The notes under the pieces are model-generated. The model did not search any database. It saw nothing but the letters and a program-made list of their open reading frames with translations, and was not told the origin of the DNA. DNA of 64,000 bases, taken from positions 28,552,308 through 28,616,307 of the forward strand of contig NC_084666.1 of the NCBI RefSeq assembly GCF_028389875.1, read 5' to 3'. Position 1 is the stretch's first letter. Each line of letters opens with the position of its first letter. Positions 1 through 11,826 of this stretch are shown piece after piece. Source of the DNA: Rhea pennata. Taxonomy: Eukaryota > Chordata > Aves > Rheiformes > Rheidae. The translations under genes were made by a program, and so were the position numbers.

Positions 1-747
1 ATATTCAGAGAAGTTTTAGCGGGAGGAAGTAATGGGAAGACGGGAAAAGATATAATTAAACCTTCTTATATCTAGAATAGTAGGTCACCTAATAATAAAA
101 CGTAGATGGGTTTCTTTTATAAAACCTCTTTTTCTTCCACATTTGGTCTTTATATTGGTTGAAAGTAGGCATTTCGGCCTCCTGTGCTGCTTTTTCCAAA
201 ATGAGCCCTTTTTAAAGTGCATAAAATCAATTGAACAAAATAGTTTAAATAGTTATGATATACCAAAAAGGTATCTTGCACAATATACTACTTTCATGAT
301 GCCTATATGATTTTTGAATGGAGGATTGCAGAAGTTACAAGTATCTTGATTTAATAGCCTCTGTTTTAGCTTTTGAAACTTTTCTTCCAAGTCAGCAAAG
401 AAATAGCTATGTATAATTAATATCTTCATTTCACCGGCAGTTGCTAGAATTCATGTAGTATGTGTAGCCACAGTATTATTGCAATATGAATAAACAAGAG
501 CATTTTTATTTTCAGCTTTTTTATAAATGACATTTTGTAAATACAATTTATAAATGAGACACTGATGAAGGGTGTTTTGGAAACGTGTCAAAGCCTGATA
601 ATAAGGAGGGATATAGTTATCACATGTCAAAAAGAAGCTAAATTGTATGGAAGTTGAGGGTGTACGAAGTGATTACAGTTCTTTTATGCTGTAAAGGTCT
701 CACCCTCATAAATCTGAACAGATAGGTAAAATACATTTTGTTTGCAG
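1..747 (+). other. DCUN1D4: DCUN1D4 intron (5' end outside window)
   Basis: AT-rich sequence upstream of the first visible exon. I found no exon of the gene here and no recognisable repeat. Confidence 0.7.
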
Positions 748-818
748 GCACTGATGATGTTGTAGGGCCAGAAGGTATGGAGAAATTTTGTGAAGACATT
801 GGAGTTGAACCAGAAAAT
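748..818 (+). CDS. DCUN1D4: DCUN1D4 exon (PONY domain start)
   Basis: Acceptor tttgcag and donor gtaagt flank this 71 bp exon. It begins two bases into a glycine codon and encodes (G)[18 protein letters not shown].., the EF-hand-like start of the PONY domain. Confidence 0.93.
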
Positions 819-2457
819 GTAAGTTCAAACTTCATTCAAAATTGTCCTAGTCTGAGACGGTTTTATATTTCTTACTTTTCCGTCAAGAATTAGAAATTTG
901 TAAATGGGAATTTTGAAGAAGTAATTTTAAAATAAATGCATATAAAGCAGAGATGTTTATATGAGTGCTTGGAAAGAAATTGTCTTTATTTTAAACCAAA
1001 AACTATTAAGTTGTAAAAATCTCAAACTTTGCTTTGCCATTTCCTCCATTTCTGGTCCCCAGCTCCCAAGAAAAGAAATGGTGGGGGCGGAGGGAGAAAA
1101 AAAAGGTGGCGGAGGTCTTTTCTGAGGTCTTATTGGAAGCTTAATATAACAACAACAACAAACTAATGTTTTATCTGTGTTTTTTAAGGGAGAAAGAGAT
1201 TTCATGAAGGAGAATATTGCGAACAAAATTAGCACTCCCATCGTGCCATTTCAAAATCTGAAAGGATCATGAGTTGTTATGCCTCTTACAGGCATCCACT
1301 TAGTTCATCCACTTTCACCTGATATCTACTTGAATTACACTGCATATTCAGACTTGTAAGAATAGGTAGGATGACAGTACCTAGGAGTAGCTAAGTTCAG
1401 GTGGAATCATCGTCAATTTTGGTGAAATTAATTTCTCTAATCTCATGGATTGCACTGATGCTAATCCAAGTGGGAATTTTACAAATGTCAAAAGAAACTT
1501 GTTCTTTGATGGGTGCTTAGATTTTGTAATTGATTAGGGAGATTGGGAAACTTTCTCTGTAGCTTTTTCTTATGTTAAATTCACCAACCCATCTTCCTCA
1601 TGGTTGTGCTGCTCGCTGGATTCCCACAATTATATTCTGTGCGTATTCCTTTGAAGAAGAGAAGGTGGCTACTGGTGACTTGGATGTATGTTGACTCTGT
1701 ATCTTTGTACTGTTACTTTCTTTTTGTTGCCTTAGGTGTGAGAGTTGAAGCAGTTACAATTGTGCTAGTGTTCTATATAGTGTAGCTTCCAATGGCTATG
1801 AAGGTTACTGAAGCATTCTAGTGTTTCAAATATAGCATTGCCATCTTGAACTGATACTGACCGTAATTTTATTTTATGAAGGACTGTATGCTATAAATCT
1901 GAACATACATCTATGTGAAGATACCCTTAAGCTGAGTTAAAAGCTGAGTTAAAAGTTAGTGTCTTTTCATGGAATTAAAAGTGTTGATACTACAGCACAG
2001 TCCATGATGATAAATATTATAAGGAAATAATAAGATAGTCTTTGTCTGAAATGGTCTTAACTGTTGCTGCTTGATCCAACTGTACCTGCATAAAATAGAC
2101 TGGAGAGGTGCAGAGGTATTGGGCATGAATATTTTTGTATAGATAGATCATAGAGTCATACATATAGTCATAGATGATTTAATTTTTCCAGTAGCAAAAG
2201 TCTGAATATCCTGATCATAGTAAGGTATTTGTAGCCTACTAAATAGGAACTGTTTGAAAAATATATTTTGTTTTTGTTTTGTTTTTTGTTAATTCTATTC
2301 AGTCTTGATTTTTTTTTTCTTTTTTAAATAGGTAGTTATGCTTGTATTAGCATGGAAATTGGATGCACAAAACATGGGTTACTTTACATTACAGGAGTGG
2401 TTAAAAGGAATGACATCACTACAGTAAGTGCTTTGGAAAAACCTCGAAGCCTGGTAT

Positions 2458-2492
<35 letters not shown>

Positions 2493-5400
2493 GACATAGT
2501 TTTTTGAAACCTAAAACCTGAAGCAGAGAGCTCTGCTTTAGAGCAGTAGCTATATGTTTTTGCTCCTATTTACAGAGGTATGGCTCACTTAGGGACAACT
2601 TTAAACCTGACAGCTGCATGTTAAATAAAGTTGGATTAATGTCTGCAGTCTCAAAAAACTAAATGTCATGAGATTTGATACTGTTTATCCTCAAGGAATG
2701 GGACATCTATCTTTGTTACTGAATTGGACCTATCTATTTAACTTCCTAAGCTTCAGAGTCATTGCATAAATATAAAATATTGATATATTATCAGAGTATG
2801 TACAACTTAATGCTATGTAATACATCCCCTTTTTGTGACCACACATTTTTGAAGAATTACTTTCTTCAATTGAGATCTTATAATCATGGGATAATTAATA
2901 TAAGTGTAGTTGTATAATTGCATGTTAGATAGAGAGCTAGAGAACCGTGTTTTAACTTATCTTCCAAGGCAGAATCATTAAAATTGTGTAGGAAATTTTA
3001 TCAGTAAAACTAAAGAAGTGTAGTTTGACTTCTGCACTCTGCTGGCTGTTTGCCTTGTGTGGATAAGCTCTTAGTTTAATTTGCTGGGGAATGAGTTTTC
3101 TGTGAATCCAGACAAATCTCTATCAACATACAAGCATAAGCTTTTGCTAGCAGATCTAAAGTCATTTCACACTTTGGGTTAAATCAAGGTATCTTACACA
3201 GACAAACTCATAAATGTGTCTTATATTTTGTACAGAGTGATGAGAAAATAATGTTAGAGATTTTTTCTAAAAACATCAAACACCAATGTAAGAATGTAGC
3301 CTATAAATTCTCTTCTTTGTTTTTCTTGTAGATGTGATACCACAGAAAAATTGAGAAATTCTTTGGATTACTTGAGATCTTTATTAAACGAGGCTACCAA
3401 TTTTAAACTTATTTATAGATATGCATTTGACTTTGCACGGGTGAGTATGTGGAAGGCTAGCATCTGAAATTAAAACTTTACTTTCATAAATAGTAAAGAG
3501 ACTGTATAATATTTCTTTACCTTAGATACCACTCAAGATTGCTTTTAACACATGGAAAAGTTCATTCTAAATAAGTGAATTCAAAATACTGGAAAATATA
3601 TAGAATGCTTGATGGTCAGTGGGTTAGTGTTTTAGATTTTGTGCAGAAGACATGTTTTATTGCCTCTTGCTTCAAGCTATATTATGATTTTGAGGAAATC
3701 ATTTGGGCCCTATTCTATTGCATATTGGAGCTTTATCATTCACTTCCATTGGCTTTACAGTTGCCCTGCTTTTTTTTCTTACTATTTGGGTCTTGTGAAC
3801 AGAAACATATTTAAAACTGGAAAATACTTCTAACAGTTCTGCAGGTAGTAAAAATGAATAACATGATAAAAGCTGGATATCCTGTAAATACTGGTTTAGA
3901 AAACTGTACAAAGCTCAGTAATAAATTTCTCAGTATTTGTTAAATGATGCCCTGTTATCACTTTTTTCTGCTATAAAATATGAATTGCTAAATTTGTACC
4001 TGGTATTAGAAACTGTAATATGCATAAGACTACTCCTACTTAAAGGGAACCATAAAAAAAACCCTTGAATTTCCTAAATTAAGCATGTATATTGACAAGA
4101 AATTTGGATGTTCACCTTCTCTACATGATGGATCACAGAGGATTTCATATAAAAATGATCACAGTTTGTTTGGCAAAACTGAAGATCCAGTTTTGATGCA
4201 GGAGAACCAAAAGCACCAAGAAAACTGACAGCAAAAAGGTAACAAGAAAAATAACAATAGACTGAACTGCTAGCTATACTGACAGTTTGTCATAAGAAAT
4301 TCAGTTTGTGATACAGGAGTGCTTTCTGCCTGTCAGCATGCAGAGATTCACAGTAATTCCCTCCTAACCAAGAAAACCTACGGTATGGATATGACAGCAT
4401 GCATGGAACTATTGTGAGAGAAACAAACCTCTATCAATTGCTTAATTCCTTCTTTGCTATATGAAGATAATCTGATAATTTTTCTGGAAGTAAAATGCAG
4501 ATAGAAGAAATAACAAACATTACCAAAGAAGTTGAAGATACTGATGAAATATTTTGAATTGATTTTTTTTAAAAAAAAAATCTCTTTTTACTAGTAGCAA
4601 ATTATGCCTGCAGAGGGCCTGCCAAAGAGAAATGAAGAAATTTAAGATGAATAGTTGGAGTGTTTTCAAGAGATACTAAACAAATAGACATGACATACCA
4701 TGCTGTTGAGAAAGAAACTGAACATTGAGAGGTGTAACATCTCTTGAATGAGGAGAGGGGGAAAAAAGAAACTTTAGAACTCCAAGTCAAGGTCATACCA
4801 ACTGAGGAAATGTTGAAATTCCATTAGATTAATAGAATTACTGAACTTAATACTATGAGGCCAGGGTGAGTCTATAGGAGAATGACAAAAAAGTAGGAAC
4901 AAATGCTTACAAACATTGATATGGCTATATGAAGATTCTCCATAGCTATAGGCAGAAGAAATTGTACATCATGTTAAAAAGAATAATGGAAGTGAATGAT
5001 AGAAAAAACTGGCAGGAGCAGCTTTGATTTTGATTCAGAAGATTGTGTAATTTCCACCCTACAGAAAATCATTCTAGGGAAGTGTTCAATGGCAAAAAAC
5101 ACTTGTCCTAAACTTCCTAAGTTTTAAGAGATCACCTCACTTGCACAGATGAGGCACTGAGCTCAGTTACCATTGTCTTGTACAGTTCAATTAGGTATTT
5201 CCTACATCCATATTTTTTCTGGTTCACTGAAGTAGATTTTGCAGTCTGCAGTCATGGGGAGAGAAAGAGAGGGAGGGAACATAAGGGCCAGTGATAGCCA
5301 TACACTTTAGTTTTTGTGATTTGTAGCTTAATTCTATGCTCAAGACATAAAAGGGTAGGGTTTTATGTCCCATCTCTCACCAAAACTTAAACTAGTCAAA

Positions 5401-6895
5401 ATAGAAAAATGGTCTTATTTATACACAGATTACTTTTAAGATATGCAGAAATTTACAGTCAAATACATTAACTTTTCCACTGGTTAGATATAATGAATTT
5501 GTTGACTACAAATAACACTTTCTTTAAAGAAAAAGAAACAATAGAAACAACACTTCTAAGCCTTAACGTGTCGTTACTATGCTGAACTCAAACTGGACAA
5601 TTAAGAGAGGGGTCTTCCTGTGCTGGCTCTTACTGTCTTATGCTGCTTCTGCTAGTTTGAAAATTTGTTTAATCTAAACTTTGTATAATCAGTAGAATGA
5701 CAGGACAAAAGCTCCTGGGTCATGCTGACACAGTCAGTGTTACTTGATAGTTACTTATCACCAGTTGATGATGACAGTTGAAGTAGCAGTATTAATACCT
5801 CAGGCAATATCTATAGTAATAGTATTTTAAGAGACCTATGGCTATGCAAAAGCATATGTACAAGTATGGGTATTGGTCCAGTGGCCATGGCCTTCCAGAA
5901 GTGCGGAACTTACAAGAAGGAATAGATGCTTCATCCACAGTAGGTTTTCTCGAAGAACTGTCTTTGCTATGGAAAGCAGTCTCTCTCCTTAGTAAATCAT
6001 TAGCTGTGAATGAAAGTGTAATGTTTTACTAAGAAGTTGTTTTAATAAAAAAACAGTATTAGATACTATTATTTATTAAGGTGTTTTATGAATTAGTGAA
6101 CTGTGGTATGGGTATTGCGGGAAGTGAAAAACATTGAGATTGTGTTTTTCTTTTCCCCCTTTTGACCTTTTTTTCTTCATACAGGAAAAGGACCAGCGCA
6201 GCCTAGATATCAATACTGCCAAGTGTATGTTGGGGCTTCTTTTAGGAAAAACATGGTCTCTTTTTCCAGTGTTTCACCAGTTTCTGGAGGTATGAAATTT
6301 TCCTTTTTATTTTTTTTCCCCTATTTGCAAAACCCCTCTGCTGCTAATGTTTATTTAATACAGGACAAAAATAATAGAATATCTTGAATTTGCTTATAGA
6401 CTATATAATTGGTGTATACTTGTCCACTAGAAGAAGTTTTAACTAGAAACATGAATTATTCAACATTAATTTGATTACTTAGTGATTTGTTTATTCCATG
6501 TTTGGTTTTAGGAGATACAGAGATTAAAATCGTAATTCATCACATACCTTAAATTTTCTATAAGAGTATCTGCAAATCTGAGGGAGTTGAAAATACATTT
6601 TAGTAATTTATGTTTCTTCCCTTAAGCAGCAATCAAAATATAAAGTTATCAATAAGGACCAATGGTGTAACGTGCTTGAATTCAGCAGAACAATTAACCT
6701 TGACCTCAGTAATTATGATGAAGATGGAGCCTGTAAGTACCACTATACATTGGTGTTTTAAAATGTTTTTTTCTGCATTTAATCATTCCATGTCCTCTTA
6801 AAAAATTTTGTAAAATATAGTTATTTGATCTCTCTACAGGGCCAGTGTTGTTGGATGAGTTTGTGGAATGGTATAAAGGAAAACAGATGACATAG
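748..6895 (+). CDS. DCUN1D4: DCUN1D4, DCN1-like protein 4 (3' part of gene, six exons)
   Basis: Coding sequence joins 748-818, 2332-2423, 3332-3440, 6185-6289, 6630-6732 and 6840-6895. All introns are GT-AG and phases agree throughout, giving 177 residues plus a stop. DCN1-like proteins bind cullins and UBE2M/UBE2F and stimulate transfer of NEDD8 to cullin-RING ligases; DCUN1D4 is the mostly nuclear paralogue. The window holds essentially the whole C-terminal PONY (potentiating neddylation) domain, recognisable from [17 protein letters not shown], the [16 protein letters not shown] block, and the end [20 protein letters not shown]. The N-terminal exons lie left of the window: the first exon here starts mid-codon, and the residues expected just upstream (a WFYEYA-like segment) are not found in 1-747. 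Paralogue choice (D4 rather than D5) rests on the C-terminal sequence and on the neighbours LRRC66/SGCB/SPATA18. No frameshift or stop is seen. Confidence 0.95.
819..2331 (+). other. DCUN1D4: DCUN1D4 intron
   Basis: AT-rich intron with no coding signal. A 14 bp unit (aagctgagttaaaa) is tandemly doubled near 1929-1956. Otherwise I see only short homopolymer runs. Confidence 0.7.
2332..2423 (+). CDS. DCUN1D4: DCUN1D4 exon
   Basis: A 92 bp exon between acceptor ttttaaatag and donor gtaagt. It encodes [20 protein letters not shown].. and ends in phase 2. The intron that follows carries a 29 bp poly-T run about 40 bp past the donor. Confidence 0.95.
2461..2489 (+). repeat. Poly-T tract, 29 bp
   Basis: An uninterrupted run of T in the intron after the second visible DCUN1D4 exon. 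No retroposon body is recognisable on either side, so it is listed only as a homopolymer. Confidence 0.9.
3332..3440 (+). CDS. DCUN1D4: DCUN1D4 exon
   Basis: A 109 bp exon between acceptor ttcttgtag and donor gtgagt. It completes the split Gln codon, then encodes [20 protein letters not shown].. and ends YRYAFDFAR. Confidence 0.95.
3441..6184 (+). other. DCUN1D4: DCUN1D4 intron
   Basis: The largest visible DCUN1D4 intron (2.7 kb). The plus strand is purine-rich between about 4100 and 5100. I recognise no exon or repeat family in it. Confidence 0.65.
6185..6289 (+). CDS. DCUN1D4: DCUN1D4 exon
   Basis: A 105 bp in-frame exon between acceptor catacag and donor gtatga. It encodes [20 protein letters not shown].. 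and ends PVFHQFLE. Confidence 0.95.
6630..6732 (+). CDS. DCUN1D4: DCUN1D4 exon
   Basis: A 103 bp exon between acceptor cttaagcag and donor gtaagt. It encodes [20 protein letters not shown].. and [12 protein letters not shown], and ends one base into a Trp codon. Confidence 0.95.
6840..6895 (+). CDS. DCUN1D4: DCUN1D4 terminal coding exon
   Basis: After acceptor ctctacag the split Trp codon is completed, followed by [17 protein letters not shown] and a TAG stop at 6893-6895. The 3' UTR follows directly. Confidence 0.95.
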
Positions 6896-7501
6896 GAGTT
6901 TAACTATGCACAGCCACTCAAGAGTCACTGTTACCACAGTTATGTCAACCATTAGCCATAAACTGCTGTTTGTATCAAAGTGCATGCTGCTTTTCTTGCA
7001 CTGCGTCCCTCTTGCAGGGAACTTTTGGTGTTTGCTATTTAACAAGCCAGCTATGCTTGCTGTGTAGCATTGTTCTCTTTGAAGGCTGCTTTGCATTCTG
7101 TATTTACACTACAAAATAGTGAACTTGCCAGCGTCTTCACTGTGATTATGTGTATATTGCTGTCTAAATTTTGTATATGTGTATAAAAAAAAAGCTTCAA
7201 CTAGGGATTATTTCTGCAGAAATGTATTGTAAAAACAATTTTGTGACATATTTCTAATCACTTATGTTCATTGAAACTTTAGTTATTTTGTTTTTCTTTT
7301 GGTCTCAAATGTAGCATTTCAGAAAATGGAATGGTCAGACTGCTTGGACATAGTTACGATGAAGAACTATTGTCAGTTTTAATGTTACTGTTTAAGATGC
7401 CAATTTCTGAGGGAAGAAGATACGCTGTGACTTTCTTCAGAGGAATTCACCAAACATGATCTTCTGCTTTAATAAGAATGAAACATCAGTGTCTTAAAAG
7501 A

Positions 7502-7504
<3 letters not shown>

Positions 7505-7546
<42 letters not shown>

Positions 7547-7611
7547 ATATATATACAAATCAAATATATATACATACACACACACACACACACACACACA
7601 TACACACACAC
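7505..7611 (+). repeat. Compound (TA)n(GT)n(TA)n...(AC)n microsatellite
   Basis: About 14 AT units run into about 7 GT units and then 5 TA units. After a short AAATCAAA-type spacer come TA units and 13 or more AC units with one interruption. The GT and AC halves are reverse complements, so the block can fold back on itself. Confidence 0.92.
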
Positions 7612-8336
7612 TGTAATAGTTGTACATGCCACAGATGATTTCTATTTGAAGAAGAAAGTACTGACTTTTTAATGTTAAAACTGCAGTAGTTTCATTACAG
7701 GTACAAATTAAGAAATTAAAGTACCTTTTAAAAATGAATTTTAGACTTTCGTAAATTCCCTTTGGCATATTTCTTTTAAACTTCGGTGTACTAAGTGTTT
7801 GGACTATGTTGCGATCTAGTGAAATTAAAAGCTTTATCTAAAATTAGTGGTTGGTCTGCTTAGCCCAACCTACAGTTAATATAGGTTTTGGATTTCTTTG
7901 TAATGTTAGTCTTTCCCATGGTCTATAATTTTGATTCTGAGTAATTAAAAATATATCGAGTAGTCAAAAAATTACTTTTTCTTTCATGCTGGGGATTGGA
8001 ATTTCCTAGCAAAATGCCCATTGCAGGCGATGGGCACATTAAACACCAGCATTAAATGACAATACTTTTTAGAAGGGACCACTTTCTGTTTCATGTATTT
8101 CTTTGATTAGCACAGTTTTAGTGATTGTGTGGGGAAAATGAGTGAATGGAAAGGTGTAAAACTTCTATATTTTTGTCATGTTGGCTTTGCCTTACTTGTC
8201 TTTATTGAATAATATTACTGTTGACTTTTTCAGGTTCTGAAGTATCCGGTGCTATTAAACTTTGATCCCTGAGGATTTATAAAAATGTTCTGTATTATTT
8301 CATGGAACATTTAACAAGGACCAGCGGATATTTTGG

Positions 8337-8342
8337 AATAAA
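8337..8342 (+). terminator. Candidate DCUN1D4 polyadenylation signal AATAAA
   Basis: A canonical hexamer 1.44 kb past the stop codon, with a T-rich segment just downstream. This is inferred from sequence only; a distal alternative lies at 11051-11056. Confidence 0.4.
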
Positions 8343-8365
8343 AAATAACATTACTTTACTGTAGA

Positions 8366-11300
8366 AGTATTTTAAAAGGTATTGGCGGTTTTGCTATTTC
8401 TTCAGAATGCAATCGGGGGGGGGGCAGGAAGCATTTTAGGTTGAATGTGAAATTTTCAGCTGCATTGAAGGCCCTGTTCTGCCATCCTTGAAGTCGGGAA
8501 CAACTGTCATTGACTAGACTGCTTTCAGGATTAAGCTTGCTTTATCAAAAGCATAGTAGGTTGCCGCCGTGGAGGTTGTAATTCCTGTGCTACTGGTGGT
8601 CAGTTTATGTTCACATTTTTTTTTTCCCTCCCTCTCCTCTCCCTTCAAATGCAGCTGCCAAAGAAAAAATTTGTTTGTGTGTATCTGTATTTACTTAAAT
8701 ATACAATATGTATCCATATTCAAAATCTAAAGTTCTATGATGTTAAGAAAATACTACCTTTCCCAATGGGTCATGTTTGAATTTCTGTGACACTAAATAA
8801 GTAGCATTGTTTAAAGTTAGTAGTGTTAAAACATACAATCATTGCTTTTTTTTTCATGTACTAAATCACATTAATTCCATATTTTATGCCAGTTTGCACA
8901 ATATATTAATTCAGTGGAGAATCATATTTAATGTTTACAATTAGTGTTTGCTAAAACACACATTTTATTAAGACTTCTGATGTAAATGTATATATTACTA
9001 TAGTATAACTGTAAGGAAAAAAATGTGGAGCTGCTGGTTTAGTTCTTAAAAAAAAAAATAAAAAGAACATAGAAGCAATAGAACTTGAACTTGATAGAAC
9101 TTGTAACATTAAGCTGAATTGTGGTTGCTAAAATCCTAAATGAAATACTGCAAGTGTTCTTAAATGTTAAGCTCGTTATTAACTCTAAAAAATGGTTTAG
9201 CACAAATTTGCGTGAATACTACTAAAATACAAGGCTGGTTACGTAAAAGTTTTGTATGTGACAAGTTGGCTTCCAATAATGGAAGCAAGAGCCAAAGACA
9301 CTTTTAATCTATTTCTGTTATCGATATAAGTTTCATGCAATATGGTCAACAGAAATCTGTTCAGTTCAAACAAGTATTCTTTTCCCAATTTTTGATAATG
9401 TTTAGCAGAATACAAAATTGAATTAAAAGCAAAGAAAACAAAAAAGCCTATACACAAGATATAGATTAACATACCCTTCAGTTTTCATTTGTGTACAGTT
9501 AATTGGGAATGAGAGCAAGGTGTTCAATGTGTTCAATGTGTCTGAACATGGATCAGACAGATACTACAGTTGTAAGCAAGATGAATCTGTGCTCTTTGGT
9601 TGGTGTAACACATGTATCTTCATAAAATGAGCTACAAATGCAATTACAGCTAACTGACATCTTTACTGAAATGTGTAGAGATCAAAATGAACTAAAGCTG
9701 ACCCTTATAGCTTGATAAGCTTTTGTACATTATCTGTCCTTTTGTTTATGCTATGTCTATTGACAAGCAGAGGGACCTTAACATTGCCAACTCTTGGAGA
9801 ACTCCCTCTCCTTTTAGCGAAACGACTTAGTTTACATATATCTAATGCAAGTTTGGTGTTCGCTTTTTTGTTTGTTTGTTAGGCCATCAAATAGTTACTG
9901 TTTATTTTTTTTTGAAAAGTGATGTACAGAATATCCTGACTTCTTGAACAGGACACTAGAAGGTTTCTGTGGCAAAAATATCATGAGTTTATGCTGTTTT
10001 TTCAGGTGTAAAGTAACTGTCCTTATAGCAGAAACTTAATGGCCTGTGTGTAGTTCATGCTTGATATTTAGGAGAACGTTAAGGTGCAAAGACAGTTAGT
10101 GAAAGGAAAATATCATCCAGATACTATAGTAGTGCATACTTTAAATTGATAAATGACAGACATTTAGAACTCTTTATTAATAGAATAGTAATAGAAAATG
10201 TTAATTACAGAAACATTCCACAAATTAAGTTTGTATATATTTCCCTGTACTGCAAAATAGTATAAAATAATTTAAAATACTATAAACTTATTTGAGGAAG
10301 ATGGAATTTATTGAAATGCTTTGTGTACTTCAGTAAGAACCTGTATTCCTACATTAAGGTTTTCTTTAAACTACACCTTTGTGTGGCCCTTCAGCATTTG
10401 TAAGGAACAGGAAGCATCTCCCATTTTATTGCAAATGCAGATATTTTATCACAAATATGCTTGCACAATCGAAATGGGCTTTAGCTCATTACTACTTGCT
10501 TAACCTTCATCAGCTACATTCTTTGGAGGGTAAGAAGTGGACTTCAGTTTTGTTAAAGTTTTTCCAGATTTCTGTTGACCCCTGGTCACAAGTCTAACAA
10601 ATTGTTAAATACTTTTGGAATTCGTTCAGACAGCTTTAAAGGTTAGCTTGTGCCCTGGTTTTAATTAAAACTGCTAAAATACCTCTCTAGGCCTTATATT
10701 TCATCCTTTCATGTTGTTATAAAAATGTATAGAATCCATCCACCATCTAAGTAGTTGGTTGCCTGTAATTGAGACCAAAATGTGGGATGTTTTGGGGAGC
10801 TTTTATTTTTTATTTTTTTGTGTGTGTGTGTGTGTTGTCACAAAATAGTTTCTACTGACACTGCTGTTGCAGGAACAGCAGTTAACCTGTAACTGTGAAT
10901 GCTGTGTCTTGGTTATTTGCTGTTATATACATAAGGTATGCTGAACTCCTGTGACTCACAGCTGGACTAAAATACTGTTATGTCACCTAACAAGTTCGTC
11001 ATGAGTTCATTTTTAGGATTTTTGATGTTGATGTAAAATGATATCCCACAAATAAACAGTATTTGTGATGGTTTCTGAAACTGACTTTAGATTTTTCTGT
11101 GGTTCATGCTTTAGAAATTTCTCACTTGAATACACCTCACAACATGTCAAGGAGAATTGCTATTAAGCTAGCTAGTTTGAATTTTTGTCTAAAATGGCTA
11201 AGAAGCACCTGTATAACTCAGATTTTTGTGTTTTTAAGATATATTGAATTTTAATATTTAGTCTACCTTTTTCATTTAGTAGTAGAGAACTTGCTTGTGC

Positions 11301-11614
11301 CACAGAGTTTCTTAGAAGGGAAAATATACAATCTTTTGGTTTTTTAATACTAAGGCAAATCAATATTGAAAACTTTGTTGGAAATTAGTATGTTTCAAAT
11401 ATGGTGTGTGTGAAACACTGCAATACAAAAGTTTTTCTTATGCAGAGTCAGCTTCACCAAGAATGTATCTTCAGATAGAATTTTACAGCAAGCATCTTTG
11501 TAACTGATTTATCTCTTACAGAATCTTGTTTGTGTATACTTTAAGATTTTTTTAAATGTAATGTTGGAATACAAACTAGGCAGTCTGGTACTATTATACA
11601 TCTGTAGTATTTGG
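8366..11614. other. Distal 3' UTR or intergenic, no gene seen
   Basis: AT-rich sequence with a 10 bp G run at 8415-8424, a (GT)n run near 10820-10836 and the AATAAA at 11051-11056. It may be the long form of the DCUN1D4 3' UTR. I see no coding exon. Confidence 0.5.
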
Positions 11615-11826
11615 GGGTTAGGTTTAGCTCAGTTGGTTAGAGTGTGGTGCTAATAATGCCAAGGTTGCGGGCTAGATCCCCGTATGGGTCACTTGCTTGA
11701 GGGTTGGATTAAATGATCTCCAGAGGCTCCTTCCAACCTTGCCAGTTCTATGATAAGTCACTTGCTTGAGGGTTGGATTAGATGATCTCCAGAGGCTCCT
11801 TCCAACCTTGCCGGTTCTATGATAAT
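11615..11826 (+). mobile_element. tRNA-Ile-derived SINE with duplicated CR1-type tail
   Basis: Positions ~11615-11691 closely follow a tRNA-Ile(AAT) gene. The D-arm/A-box TAGCTCAGTTGG is exact, the anticodon loop is CTAATAA, and the T-arm region GGGCTAGATCCCC has two changes in the B-box. The tail is CR1-like (GGTTGGATTAGATGATCTCCAGAGG.., ending GTTCTATGATAA) and is present twice in tandem, at 11689-11757 and 11758-11826, with only two internal mismatches. A tRNA-Ile head on a CR1 tail is the design I know from the passerine SINE TguSINE1, which depends on CR1 reverse transcriptase for mobility. It is not a functional tRNA gene: the acceptor stem is disrupted and the B-box is damaged. Confidence 0.85.

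Larger units (their letters stand above)
6896..8365 (+). other. DCUN1D4: DCUN1D4 3' UTR (probable extent)
   Basis: Non-coding sequence after the stop codon. An AATAAA hexamer at 8337-8342 is the first good polyadenylation signal I see, followed within 30 bp by a T-rich stretch. Another AATAAA at 11051-11056 could give a longer transcript. The region includes a complex dinucleotide repeat at 7505-7611. Confidence 0.5.

Noticed and set aside
7469-7768. Open frames over the dinucleotide repeat
   Set aside because: They translate to Tyr-Ile and Cys-Val runs purely from the microsatellite.
11615-11691. Possible functional tRNA-Ile gene
   Set aside because: The acceptor stem does not pair, the B-box has two changes, and it continues directly into a CR1-type tail, so it is a SINE head.
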